In this document: one piece after another, positions 18,333 to 26,890 of the stretch
Position numbering within the stretch: position 1 is the stretch's first letter
Layout of the letters: each line of letters starts with the position of its first letter
Assembly (NCBI RefSeq): GCF_002217795.2
Contig: NZ_AP018823.1
Location: 248,001-312,000, forward strand
Direction: 5' to 3'
Length of the DNA stretch: 64,000 nucleotides
From: Aquitalea magnusonii
GTDB lineage: Bacteria; Pseudomonadota; Gammaproteobacteria; Burkholderiales; Chromobacteriaceae
Notes under the pieces: generated by a model
What the model saw: the letters and a program-made list of their open reading frames with translations, nothing else
Database searches by the model: none
Told to the model about the DNA's origin: nothing
Made by a program: the position numbers and the translations under genes

Positions 18333-19340
18333 ATGAAATACACAGTCTTTGGTAAAACCGGCCTGCAAGTATCGCAAGTGGCACTGGGCACGGGAAATTT
18401 TGGCACGGGTTGGGGCTACGGAGCCGATCCCGATGTGGCGGAAGCAATCTTCAACGCCTACGCGGAAGCAGGCGGCAACTTCATCGATACAGCGGATATC
18501 TACCAGTTCGGCCAGTCCGAGGAACTGCTCGGCAAGCTGCTGCAAGGGCGGCGGGAAGACTTCGTACTCGCCACCAAGTTCACGAATGGGGCCGCGCCCA
18601 ATGCCAGCCGGCTAGTTACTGGAAATAGTCGCAAGGCGCTGATTGCTTCTGTGGAGGCCAGCCTCAAGCGGCTGAAAACCGACCGGATCGACATCTATTG
18701 GGCACATCATCCCGATGGCCTGACGCCCACAGAGGAGATTGTGCGTGGTTTTGAAGACCTGGCCCGCGCCGGTAAGATTCTTTATGCAGGCTTGTCAAAT
18801 TTTGCCGCCTGGCGTCTGGCCCGCGCTGTTACATTGGCCGAGCTGACCCATGCGGTACCGATTGCAGCGGCACAGTTCGAGCACAGTTTGGTGCACCGTG
18901 AGCCAGAGACTGATCTATTCCCGGCATCGCTCGCACTCGGCCTTGGCATCGTCACCTGGTCGCCGCTGGGTGGCGGCATGCTCACCGGCAAGTATCGACA
19001 AGGTGAAAAGGGGCGCGCCGAGGGATTCGGTGGGCGGGTCTTCCAGCCTGAAAACTCAGCACAGCGCACGCAGATTCTCGATACCGTACTGGAGATTGCA
19101 TCCGAGCTTGGCGTTAGCGCGAGTCAGCTTGCCATTGCCTGGGCCGGAACCCACGGCTCCGTTCCGATCATCGGGCCACGCTCGCTGTCCCAGCTGCACG
19201 ATAACCTTGGCGCCCTGACGGTCGAGCTGTCGACCGAGCAACTCAATCGTCTGGATAGCGTCAGCACGCTCGCGGCCACGGCGTCAGCAAGATCTCCTAT
19301 CCTGTGGGCCGGCGACAACGCGCGCCTTGTTGTTGCCTGA
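18333..19340 (+). CDS. Aldo/keto reductase
   Basis: 335 residues from the ATG at 18333 (GGAGCGA upstream). TIM-barrel NADPH reductase with the tetrad Asp52, Tyr57 (FIDTADIYQFG), Lys82 (LATKF) and His125 (WAHHPDG). The cofactor-binding segment near the end contains PIIGPRS. It resembles the YajO/Tas-type aldo-keto reductases. With the OYE and the tautomerase it looks like an electrophile or aldehyde detoxifying set. A terminator/58-bp repeat and tRNA-Gly follow. Confidence 0.92.
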   Translation: MKYTVFGKTGLQVSQVALGTGNFGTGWGYGADPDVAEAIFNAYAEAGGNFIDTADIYQFGQSEELLGKLLQGRREDFVLATKFTNGAAPNASRLVTGNSRKALIASVEASLKRLKTDRIDIYWAHHPDGLTPTEEIVRGFEDLARAGKILYAGLSNFAAWRLARAVTLAELTHAVPIAAAQFEHSLVHREPETDLFPASLALGLGIVTWSPLGGGMLTGKYRQGEKGRAEGFGGRVFQPENSAQRTQILDTVLEIASELGVSASQLAIAWAGTHGSVPIIGPRSLSQLHDNLGALTVELSTEQLNRLDSVSTLAATASARSPILWAGDNARLVVA

Positions 19341-19443
19341 GTGCGGCTGCGCTGCATAACACTGCATCGCCCCGGTTTGTCTAGACACCCTTGAGCCCTT
19401 GGCGGACTGCCCCGGCTGCAAGCAGATATCCATCAGACATGAA

Positions 19444-19501
19444 AAAAGCCAACCGCTGCCGGTTGGCTTTTTCTTTGGCAGATCAGGGATCTGCCGGAAT
19501 T
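19444..19501. repeat. 58-bp double-hairpin repeat, copy 2 (terminator before tRNA-Gly)
   Basis: Second copy of the element at 15231-15288, same orientation, 51 of 58 bases the same. The first hairpin (AAAAGCCAACCG / CGGTTGGCTTTT) is a rho-independent terminator. The second dyad here pairs over seven bases (GGCAGAT...ATCTGCC). It ends 5 bases before the CCA end of tRNA-Gly and bounds the HxlR-OYE-tautomerase-AKR cassette on the right. Confidence 0.8.
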
Positions 19502-19506
19502 CGGTG

Positions 19507-19580
19507 TGGAGCGGGCGATGGGAATCGAACCCACGGCACAAGCTTGGGAAGCTTGGGTATTACCATTATACGACGCCCGC
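19507..19580 (-). tRNA. tRNA-Gly (CCC)
   Basis: 74 nt including an encoded CCA. Acceptor stem GCGGGCG/CGCCCGC, T loop TTCGATT, anticodon stem CAAGC/GCTTG with loop TTCCCAA, giving anticodon CCC. Cloverleaf pairing is complete by eye. A TACAAT box at 19591-19596 (minus strand) could be its -10; no good -35 is seen. 19581-19839 holds no gene. Confidence 0.93.
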
Positions 19581-19839
19581 GAAGGGTGGCATTGTAACCG
19601 GCTTTTTACTGGCTGGGTAGCTGCTTGAATGATTTGCTGCGATGGGCGGGCTGCGGCGGGGGGCATTTTGCCTGCGCGCCGCGAGGGGCCGGTGTTGGCC
19701 CCTGCGGTAGTCCTGATACAAAAACTGCACAGAAAACCGCTTGTTTGACGGGCGCGCGCGCGTGAGCATGCCGGCCATGCTTGCGGAATAAAGCTGCTCA
19801 GCGGCTTGGTGCCGCAAGTGCTTTCTACTGGGAGGTGCT

Positions 19840-20406
19840 ATGGCGGAAGAAGAATACGAAGTTGCCGGATTGCATGAAAAGCTGCTGGAAGAAGAGGCGG
19901 AAAAAGGCCAACTGGCACAGAGGATTGCGCTGCTGACGGCGATTCTGGCCACTATTGGCGCGGTGTTCAGCTATCAGAGCGGGGCCAAGCAGAATGAAGC
20001 CTTGTTCCTGAAAAACCAGAGCATTCTCAAGCAGTCCGAGGCATCGGATGCCTGGGCCTACTATCAGGCCAAATCCACCAAGGCGCATCTGGACCAACTG
20101 GCGCTGGTACTGCTGACCGATCCGGCGCAAAAAGCGCGTTTCCAGGCGGACTTGCAAAAGCAGCAAACCCAGCAGGCCGAGCAATTGCAGAAAGCCCAGG
20201 CTTTGCAGCAAGAGTCGCGCGAGCTGAGTGAGCGCTCGGAGCAGGTTTTGCGCCCGCACGAGCGCATGGCGCTGGCGATGACGCTGATCCAGATTGCCGT
20301 TGCCATGGCATCCATCACCGTGCTGACGCAGCGGCGCTGGCTGCTGGCTGTGTCGCTGGTTTCGGCCCTGGGCGGCATCGGCCTGGCAATCAGTAGCTGG
20401 CTATAG
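19840..20406 (+). CDS. DUF4337 family membrane protein
   Basis: 188 residues. Acidic N-terminus, one membrane helix at about 28-45, a central Gln-rich coiled coil (about 90-135, QADLQKQQTQQAEQLQKAQA) and two closely spaced helices at the C-terminus. This layout and length match DUF4337. The function is unknown. GGGAGG lies 7 bases before the ATG. It precedes the HflK-like gene by 110 bases on the same strand and may belong with it. Confidence 0.8.
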   Translation: MAEEEYEVAGLHEKLLEEEAEKGQLAQRIALLTAILATIGAVFSYQSGAKQNEALFLKNQSILKQSEASDAWAYYQAKSTKAHLDQLALVLLTDPAQKARFQADLQKQQTQQAEQLQKAQALQQESRELSERSEQVLRPHERMALAMTLIQIAVAMASITVLTQRRWLLAVSLVSALGGIGLAISSWL

Positions 20407-20516
20407 CGCTAAAGCATGCAGGGGCTGTCATCCGTCAATAACCATGCTGCGTTGTAGACAAATCATGAAGGCAGTCGGCAAGTGCGGGACGGGCCCGCAA
20501 CAAGAAAGGCAATGCA

Positions 20517-21554
20517 GTGCAACAAGACGAAGCCGGACAAGCGGCAATACAGGGCAGGCCGCGCAGCAGTTGGGCGCAGCGGGTGGATTATTATCTGGAT
20601 TTGATGGGCATGCGCGGCAAGGGTTTGCTGCTGCTGGGCGGCCTGCTGGCCACCGGCTGGGTGATGGCCGGCATTTACAAGGTGCAGCCGGACGAGCAGG
20701 GCGTGGTATTGCGCCTGGGCCGCTGGGTGGATACCACCCAGGCCGGGCTGCATTACCACCTGCCGTGGCCGATTGAAACCGTGCTGCTGCCCAAGGTTAC
20801 GCAGATCAAGCAATTGAAGCTGTCCAATCTGTACGACGGGGTGACCGGGGACTCCAGCGACCCGCGCGACAAGCAGATGCTGACTGGTGACGAAAACATT
20901 GTCGAGGCCGATGGCGTGGTGTACTGGCGCATCAAGGATGCCGGGCAGTTTTTGTTCAAGGTGAATAATCCGGAAACCTCGCTGCGCATTGCCGCCGAAA
21001 GCGCCATGCGCGAGGTGGTGTCGCGCACCCCCATCCAGGCGGTGATGTCCAACCGTCGCCAGCAGGTGGCCGATGAAACCCGCAGCCTGCTGCAAAGCCG
21101 GCTGGATGAAGCCGAAAGCGGCATTCTGGTGACGCAAGTGCAGTTGCAGCGGGTGGACCCGCCAGCCGCGGTGATCGACGCCTTCAACGATGTGCAGCGC
21201 GCCCGTGCCGACCAGGAACGCGCCCGCAACGAAGCCCAGGCTTACAGCAACGATATTCTGCCCAAAGCGCGTGGCGATGCCGCCCGCATCCTGCAGGAAG
21301 CGCAGGCCTATCAGAGCCAGGTGGTGAATCTGGCGCAGGGCGAGGCCAAACGCTTTGATTCGGTGTACCAGAGCTATGCCCAGGCCAAGGATGTCACCGC
21401 CTGGCGGCTCTATCTGGACAGCATGGACGAAGTGCTGAAGAAGGCCAGCAAGGTGGTGGTGGATTCCTCTGGCAAGGGCGGCAATGGCGGCGTGCTGTCG
21501 CTGTTGCAGCTGCAAGACAAAGACAAGGCCAAGGCCGCCAAGGAGACCCGCTGA
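20517..21554 (+). CDS. hflK: HflK-like SPFH/band-7 membrane protein
   Basis: 345 residues, start GTG at 20517 with GAAAGG upstream. One membrane helix (36-54), then a band-7/SPFH domain (VQPDEQGVVLRLGRW...GLHYHLPWPIETV) and a C-terminal coiled coil. The standard HflK forms cages with HflC around the FtsH protease. This protein lacks the long Gly-rich, DLDE-type N-terminus of standard HflK and is not beside hfq/hflX, so it is probably a paralog, and the symbol is family level only. The stop overlaps the next start (TGATG). Confidence 0.82.
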   Translation: MQQDEAGQAAIQGRPRSSWAQRVDYYLDLMGMRGKGLLLLGGLLATGWVMAGIYKVQPDEQGVVLRLGRWVDTTQAGLHYHLPWPIETVLLPKVTQIKQLKLSNLYDGVTGDSSDPRDKQMLTGDENIVEADGVVYWRIKDAGQFLFKVNNPETSLRIAAESAMREVVSRTPIQAVMSNRRQQVADETRSLLQSRLDEAESGILVTQVQLQRVDPPAAVIDAFNDVQRARADQERARNEAQAYSNDILPKARGDAARILQEAQAYQSQVVNLAQGEAKRFDSVYQSYAQAKDVTAWRLYLDSMDEVLKKASKVVVDSSGKGGNGGVLSLLQLQDKDKAKAAKETR

Positions 21555-22432
21555 TGGCTACTTCCTACAAGGGTGCGGGCTTGGTGGCCGCGCTGGCTGC
21601 CGTGTGGCTGCTGTCGTCTTCTTTCTATACCCTCAGCGAGGGGCAAAAAGGCCTGATCATCCGCCTGGGCGCGCCGATAGACGTGGATGCCGAGCCCGGC
21701 CTCAAGTTCAAGCTGCCGCTGGTGGACAGCCTGCAGTTTTACGATGTGCGCCTGCAAACCCTGGCCCCGCCGCCGGAGCAGATCATCCTGGGTGATGAAA
21801 AACGGGTGGAAGCGGAAACCTATACCCGTTACCGCATTGCCAACCCGCTGCGCTTTTATCAGGCATTGCGTACCGAGGATCAGGCGCGCCTGCAACTGAC
21901 CCAGTTGGTGAGCACCTCCTTGCGGCGCGAACTGGGCAAGGTGCCGCTCAAGGCGCTGCTGTCCGAAGAGCGCACCCGCATCGTGCAGCAGATTCAGCAG
22001 GAAACCGCCAGCCGCGCCCGCATGCTGGGCATTGAAGTCACCGAGGTGCGCCTGCACCGTGCCGACCTGCCGCTGGAAACCAGTCAGGCCATTTATGACC
22101 GCATGAAGTCGGCGCGCCAGCAGGAGGCCAAGGAGCTGCGCGCCCAGGGCGCGCAATGGGCGCAGGAAATCCAGGCCAAGGCCGAGGCTGAGCGCACGGT
22201 GATCCTGTCCGAGGCGCAGCGCCAAAGCGCCATCATCCATGGTGAGGGCGATGCCCAGGCCAACCGCATCCTGGCGGCAGCCTTCAGCAAGGACCCCAAG
22301 TTCTACAAGTTCTACCGCTCCTTGCAGACTTACCGTCAGGCGCTGTCGGATTCGGCCCCTACACTGTTGCTGACGCCGGACTCCGCCTTGCTGCATGACT
22401 TCCGCAACGGCCCGGCCAGCGGCAAGCCATGA
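21554..22432 (+). CDS. hflC: HflC-like SPFH/band-7 membrane protein
   Basis: 292 residues with one membrane helix (about 8-24), the SPFH domain (LSEGQKGLIIRLGAPI, GLKFKLPLVDSLQFYDVR) and a coiled coil rich in AKAEAERTVILSEAQRQS, the HflC signature. It overlaps hflK by one base and the NRAMP-like gene by four, so the three are translated together. Likely partner of the adjacent HflK-like protein in a membrane microdomain or protease-control complex. Sitting with metal-transport genes rather than hfq/hflX suggests a specialised copy. Confidence 0.85.
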   Translation: MATSYKGAGLVAALAAVWLLSSSFYTLSEGQKGLIIRLGAPIDVDAEPGLKFKLPLVDSLQFYDVRLQTLAPPPEQIILGDEKRVEAETYTRYRIANPLRFYQALRTEDQARLQLTQLVSTSLRRELGKVPLKALLSEERTRIVQQIQQETASRARMLGIEVTEVRLHRADLPLETSQAIYDRMKSARQQEAKELRAQGAQWAQEIQAKAEAERTVILSEAQRQSAIIHGEGDAQANRILAAAFSKDPKFYKFYRSLQTYRQALSDSAPTLLLTPDSALLHDFRNGPASGKP

Positions 22433-23691
22433 GTCAGTTGGCCAGTGCCTTGCGTCATCTCGCGCCGCGCCGTCTGGGCTGGCTGCAGCGGCTGGCCGCC
22501 ACCTTGGGGCCGGGGCTGGTGGTGATGCTGGCTGATACCGATGCCGGCAGCGTGCTGACCGCCGCCCAGAGCGGGGCGCAATGGGGCTATCGCTTGCTGC
22601 TGCTGCAATTCCTGATCATTCCGCTGCTGTTCATGGTGCAGGAGCTGACGGTGCGGCTGGCGCTGTCCAGCGGCAAGGGCTATGGCGAACTGGTGCTGCA
22701 GCGCTTTGGCCGTGGCTGGGCGCGGCTGTCCACCGCGGCCTTGATCCTCAGTTGCTTTGGCGCGCTGCTTACCGAAATGAGCGGCCTGTCCGGCGTGGCG
22801 CAGTTGTACGGCATGCCGGTATGGCAGAGCGTCGCGGTGCTGGCGCTGTTGATTTTCCTGATGGTGGCCAGCGGCAGTTACCGCCAGGTGGAGCGCATGG
22901 CCATGCTGCTGGGCGTGGCGGAGCTGGCTTTCCTGTGGATGGCCTGGCATGCCTGGCCGCAGTGGTCGCATATCCGCCAGCAGCTATTGCAACTGCCCTT
23001 GCAGGACCATGCTTATCTCTACCTGCTGGCCGCCAATCTGGGCAGCAGCGTGATGCCGTGGACGGTGTTCTACCAGCAGTCCGCGCTGATCGACAAAGGC
23101 TTGAGTCTGGCCGATCTGCGGGCGGCGCGCATCGATACCCTGCTGGGGGCGGTGTTGTGCCAGTTGATCACCGCCGCCGTGCTGATTGCCGCGGCCTCGG
23201 TATTTGCCGGGCATGGCGCGGTATTGCTGGATACCGTGCCGGAGCTGGCCAATGCCTTCGGGCAGGCGCTGGGGCCGCTGGCCGGGCGGCTGCTGTTTGC
23301 GCTGGCCCTGAGCGGCGGCGCGCTGGTGGCCACCATCGTGGTGTGCCTGTCCGCCGCCTGGGCGCTGGGCGAGCTGGGCGGGCGGCATCATGCGCTGGCC
23401 GAACATCCACGCGCCGCCCCCTGGTTTTATGCGGCATTTGCCCTGCTGCTGCTGTTGGCCGCTGCGGTGGTGGCCATCAGCCCCAGCCTGGTGCGGCTGT
23501 CGATTGCCACCGGGGTGCTCAATGCCGTGCTGCTGCCACTGGTGCTGGTTTTCCTGTATCGGCTGGCACGCAGTGAACTGCCTGCCGGCTTGCGACTGCA
23601 AGGGCCGTATGCCGTGCTGGTGGCAGCCCTGTTTATTCTGGCCGGTGGCCTTGGCCTGTTTGCCGGGCTTGCCGGTGCCCTGACGGCCTGA
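22429..23691 (+). CDS. NRAMP-related divalent metal transporter with altered metal-site motifs
   Basis: 420 residues, about 11 membrane helices. The N-terminal GPGLVVMLADTDAGS aligns with the first-helix motif of NRAMP proteins (GPG...DPGN), but DPGN reads DAGS. The sixth-helix motif, MPH-N in MntH, reads MPWTVFYQQS. Both changes alter metal ligands, so the ion may not be Mn2+/Fe2+; Mg2+-type NRAMP relatives are one option. It overlaps hflC by four bases and precedes the TerC gene by 33. Confidence 0.8.
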   Translation: MSQLASALRHLAPRRLGWLQRLAATLGPGLVVMLADTDAGSVLTAAQSGAQWGYRLLLLQFLIIPLLFMVQELTVRLALSSGKGYGELVLQRFGRGWARLSTAALILSCFGALLTEMSGLSGVAQLYGMPVWQSVAVLALLIFLMVASGSYRQVERMAMLLGVAELAFLWMAWHAWPQWSHIRQQLLQLPLQDHAYLYLLAANLGSSVMPWTVFYQQSALIDKGLSLADLRAARIDTLLGAVLCQLITAAVLIAAASVFAGHGAVLLDTVPELANAFGQALGPLAGRLLFALALSGGALVATIVVCLSAAWALGELGGRHHALAEHPRAAPWFYAAFALLLLLAAAVVAISPSLVRLSIATGVLNAVLLPLVLVFLYRLARSELPAGLRLQGPYAVLVAALFILAGGLGLFAGLAGALTA

Positions 23692-23724
23692 AGCCGCGGG
23701 CGATATTGCAATGGAAAGGCTGTA

Positions 23725-24789
23725 ATGGAGCTGGATGGTTTGATGCAGGCGCTGGGCATGACGCTGCAAGTGTTCATGCTGGACCTGATTCTGAGTGGCG
23801 ACAATGCGCTGGTGATTGCGGTGGCCTGCCGTTCGCTGCCGCCGCAACTGATGCGCAAGGCTGTGATGCTGGGTACCGGTTTTGCCATTTTGCTGCGGGT
23901 GCTGCTTACCACGGTGGTGGGTTTCCTGTTGCAACTGCCCTTGCTCAAGCTGCTGGGCGCGGTCTTGCTGATCAGCATTGCCATCAAGCTGTTGCTGGGC
24001 GATGACGACGCGGACAGCCTGCCTGGCAATACCGCGGACAGCCGCCAGCTATGGTCGGCGGTATCGGTGGTGGTGATGGCCGATCTGGCCCTGAGCATGG
24101 ACAATGTGGTGGCGCTGGCCGCCGCCGCGCAGGGCAGTGTGCTGTACCTGATTCTGGGCTTGCTGTTCAGCGTGCCTTTGCTGATGTACGGCAGCCTGCT
24201 GATTGCCCGGCTGCTGAATGGCTACCCGCTGCTGCTGCCGCTGGGGGCCAGCCTGCTGGCCTGGGTGGCCGGGCAATTGGCGGTGAGCGACCCGCTGCTG
24301 CTGGACTGGGTGAATACCCAGGCCCCGGCCTTGCAAGTGGTGGTGCCGCTGCTGTGCGTGGTGTTTGTGCTGCTGGAAAGCCGCATCATCCGCGAACGTG
24401 CGCCCGGACTGACGCCACCTCCGCCGCTGGGCTGGCTGGATGGCTTGACCACCCGGCTGGCCCGCATGGGTGAGGCAACTGAGGCCAGCGCTGCCGTGCC
24501 GCCACGCCCTGCTGCCGCGCAAAATGCCGTGGAACAGGCACTGCCTGCCAGCACCCACCGCGTGCCGCTGCTGCCCCCCGCCGTCTCCGTGGCGGCAGCG
24601 CTGCCGTCTGCGCCCGCCACAGCGGCCAGCGACGGCCTGCAGACCTCGCCCCGCATGGCACTGCTGGTGAAGCTGCTATTGGGCTTGGCCGCGCTGGTGG
24701 GGGTCTGCGCGCTGGGCTGGCTGGTATTCCATTTGCTGAGCCAGGGCTTTTTGCCCACGCCGACGCCCAGTCATAAAGTGAAGCACTGA
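23725..24789 (+). CDS. TerC/YjbE-family membrane protein with C-terminal extension
   Basis: 354 residues. Seven-helix TerC core with the two acidic metal-site motifs DLILSGDNALVIA and DLALSMDNVVALA. After about residue 215 there is a proline/alanine-rich linker (about 225-310) and a further membrane helix near the end (about 315-340), which is more than the ~220 residues of simple YjbE proteins. TerC proteins are tied to Mn2+ export or tellurite resistance. GGAAAGG precedes the ATG. Probably the last gene of the 19840-24789 group. Confidence 0.85.
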   Translation: MELDGLMQALGMTLQVFMLDLILSGDNALVIAVACRSLPPQLMRKAVMLGTGFAILLRVLLTTVVGFLLQLPLLKLLGAVLLISIAIKLLLGDDDADSLPGNTADSRQLWSAVSVVVMADLALSMDNVVALAAAAQGSVLYLILGLLFSVPLLMYGSLLIARLLNGYPLLLPLGASLLAWVAGQLAVSDPLLLDWVNTQAPALQVVVPLLCVVFVLLESRIIRERAPGLTPPPPLGWLDGLTTRLARMGEATEASAAVPPRPAAAQNAVEQALPASTHRVPLLPPAVSVAAALPSAPATAASDGLQTSPRMALLVKLLLGLAALVGVCALGWLVFHLLSQGFLPTPTPSHKVKH

Positions 24790-24916
24790 TGAGCCGCCCT
24801 TGCCTGGGCATGGGCGGCAGGCCATTGCGCTTGGCCTTGCCCACCTTGCCGGGCAGGCTGGCAGCATGAGTCCGGCGTCCGCCGCCATGGCGTACGTCTG
24901 TTGAAGGATGATCCGT

Positions 24917-26176
24917 ATGTATCGTTATCTGTCTGTTGCCGCTGTGCTGGGCCTGAGCGCCTGTGCCAGCAATGTGGCCCCGCTGGTCCAGCCTGTTCCC
25001 GCTCCCGCTCCTGTGTTGCGCCCGGCCCCGATGCCGGACCCGCAAAGCCTGCTGCCCGCACCGGTCGTCAAGCCGGTGACGCCGGCCCCGCTGGTTGCTC
25101 CCGTCAGCAAGCCGGTGCCACTGCCGCTGCAACCGGCCTATAACAATGAGCAGGAAGGCAGCGCCTTGCTGGACAAGTTGCTGCCGCGCGGCATTCCGGC
25201 GCGGCGCGAATGGCATGGCGACATCATGACCGCCTTCACTCATCTGAAGATTCCGTATGCGCCGCAATACTTCTGCGCGGTGCTGGCGGTGGCGGAGCAG
25301 GAGTCCGGCTTCAACCCCGATCCGGTGGTGCCAAACCTGTCCAGGATTGTCTGGGGGCAGATCGAGGAGCGGCGGCAGAAGTATTTCATCCCCTCGCTGG
25401 TGGTGGATGCGGCCATGCTGAAGAAATCTCCCAATGGCCAGACCTACAAGGAACGGGTGAATGCCCTGCGCACCAAGAAGCAGATGAATGCGCTGTTTGA
25501 AGACATGATCCGCGAACTGCCGTTCGGCCAGACCATCTTCGAACACAAGAACCCCATCCGTGATGGCGGACCGATGCAGGTGAGCGTGGCCTTTGCCGAA
25601 ACCCAGGTGCGTGCCTGGCCTTATCCCTATAGCTATACCAGCTTGCGCGACGAAGTATTCAGCCTGCGCGGCAGCGTGTATTTCGGCACCGCCATCCTGC
25701 TGCAATACCCCATCAGCTACCCGGACATGGTGTACCGCTTTGCCGACTACAACGCCGGGCGTTACGCCAGCCGCAATGCCGCCTTCCAGTTGGCGGTGCA
25801 GCATCTGTCCGGGCAAAAGCTGGCACTGGATGGCGACATCATGCTGTACAGCGACAAGATGAACCGCGTGTTGTCCGGTGCCACCAGCGACACCCAGCGC
25901 GCCCTCAACGGCCTGGCCGGGCGCTTGCGCCTGAGCCCGGACGAGATGGCGCGCGATCTGCGCCAGGAAAAACTGGCGGCGTTCAGCCAGACCGAAGTCT
26001 ACAAGCGGGTGTTTGCACTGGCCGAGCAGTCCGGCAAGGCGGCACCGCGCCAGATCATCCCGCAAATCGTGCTGATCAGCCCCAAGTTCACCCACCAGTT
26101 GACGACAGAATGGTTTGCCAGACGGGTGGATGGCCGTTACGAAAAGTGCATGCAGCGCGGTGGCTTCCGGCCCTGA
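24917..26176 (+). CDS. DUF1615 family lipoprotein
   Basis: 419 residues from the ATG at 24917 (GAAGG 9 bases upstream; an ATG three codons earlier is too close to it). The lipobox LSAC gives a lipidated Cys at about residue 16. A proline-rich linker (about 20-75) precedes the globular DUF1615 domain. That domain has a lysozyme-like look (AVAEQESGFNPDP; GPMQVS; FADYNAGRYASRNAAFQ), suggesting a transglycosylase-type fold acting on peptidoglycan. That role is inference. A terminator follows. Confidence 0.82.
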   Translation: MYRYLSVAAVLGLSACASNVAPLVQPVPAPAPVLRPAPMPDPQSLLPAPVVKPVTPAPLVAPVSKPVPLPLQPAYNNEQEGSALLDKLLPRGIPARREWHGDIMTAFTHLKIPYAPQYFCAVLAVAEQESGFNPDPVVPNLSRIVWGQIEERRQKYFIPSLVVDAAMLKKSPNGQTYKERVNALRTKKQMNALFEDMIRELPFGQTIFEHKNPIRDGGPMQVSVAFAETQVRAWPYPYSYTSLRDEVFSLRGSVYFGTAILLQYPISYPDMVYRFADYNAGRYASRNAAFQLAVQHLSGQKLALDGDIMLYSDKMNRVLSGATSDTQRALNGLAGRLRLSPDEMARDLRQEKLAAFSQTEVYKRVFALAEQSGKAAPRQIIPQIVLISPKFTHQLTTEWFARRVDGRYEKCMQRGGFRP

Positions 26177-26194
26177 TCTGTGGCCTGTGCAAGC

Positions 26195-26222
26195 AAAAAC
26201 GGCCCTTTGCAGGGCCGTTTTT
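26195..26222. terminator. Rho-independent terminator, bidirectional
   Basis: Perfect 12-bp stem AAAAACGGCCCT / AGGGCCGTTTTT with a TTGC loop. It ends the DUF1615 gene on the plus strand and touches the stop of the minus-strand HAD gene, so it serves both convergent genes. Confidence 0.88.
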
Positions 26223-26890
26223 CATGTGGCGGGCTGCGTCTGGCGGGACCAGAACAAGGGCTGCCAGCCCTGCTGTGCCGCCACGGCGGCCAGCTTGGGG
26301 TCGGCATTCACCGTGTAAGCTACCTCCACCGCCTGCAATAGCGGCACATCGTTGATGGAGTCGCTGTAACCGTGGCTGCCGGCCAGGCTCTGGCCATGCT
26401 GTTGCAGCCATTGTTGCAGGCGGATCACCTTGCCTTGCTGGTAGGTCATCACCCCGCTGGTGTTGCCGGTATAGCAGCCGGCCTCGGTGGCCAGCTGGAT
26501 GGCCAGGAAATCATCCGCCCCCAGAAAGCGCGAGATCGGCCCCACCAGATGTTCGCCGGTGGCGGAGATCACCAGCAGGGTGCGCCCCTCGGCCTTGTAG
26601 CGTGCCAGTGTGTCGCGTGCCTGATCGAACACGATGGGGGCGATGATGTCGGCAATGAAACGCTCCACCCACTCGGCCACTTCCTCCACGCTGCGCCCCT
26701 GCATCGGCTGCAGGGTGAAGTCCATGTAGTCCTCCATGCGCAGTTCGCCACGGCGGTAGGCGGCCATCAGCTTGGCCTCGCGCGGCAGCATGTCGGCGGC
26801 GGCCAGACCATGTTGCACCATGAATTGCAGCCACAGGCTGGAGCTGTCGCCGTCGGTGAGGGTGTCGTCCAGATCGAAAATGGCCAGCAT
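26222..26890 (-). CDS. HAD-IB (SerB-like) phosphatase
   Basis: 222 residues. HAD motif I is FDLDDTLTDGD (Asp6/Asp8), motif II VISATGEH, motif III Lys in QQGKVIRL and motif IV GYSDSINDVPLL; a helical cap lies at about 15-80. This is the phosphoserine-phosphatase-like group. Its ATG overlaps the stop of the ABC ATPase by one base (TGATG), so it is made together with the importer, which suggests that it dephosphorylates the imported compound. The substrate is unknown. Confidence 0.86.
   Translation of the reverse strand: MLAIFDLDDTLTDGDSSSLWLQFMVQHGLAAADMLPREAKLMAAYRRGELRMEDYMDFTLQPMQGRSVEEVAEWVERFIADIIAPIVFDQARDTLARYKAEGRTLLVISATGEHLVGPISRFLGADDFLAIQLATEAGCYTGNTSGVMTYQQGKVIRLQQWLQQHGQSLAGSHGYSDSINDVPLLQAVEVAYTVNADPKLAAVAAQQGWQPLFWSRQTQPAT

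Noticed and set aside
19749..19762. GC alternating tract (GCGCGCGCG) as Z-DNA or regulatory site
   Set aside because: Very short and plausible by chance in GC-rich DNA.
24386..26095. 569-residue minus-strand ORF
   Set aside because: Shadow frame opposite the DUF1615 and TerC genes; no domain, and the plus-strand genes have clear family matches.
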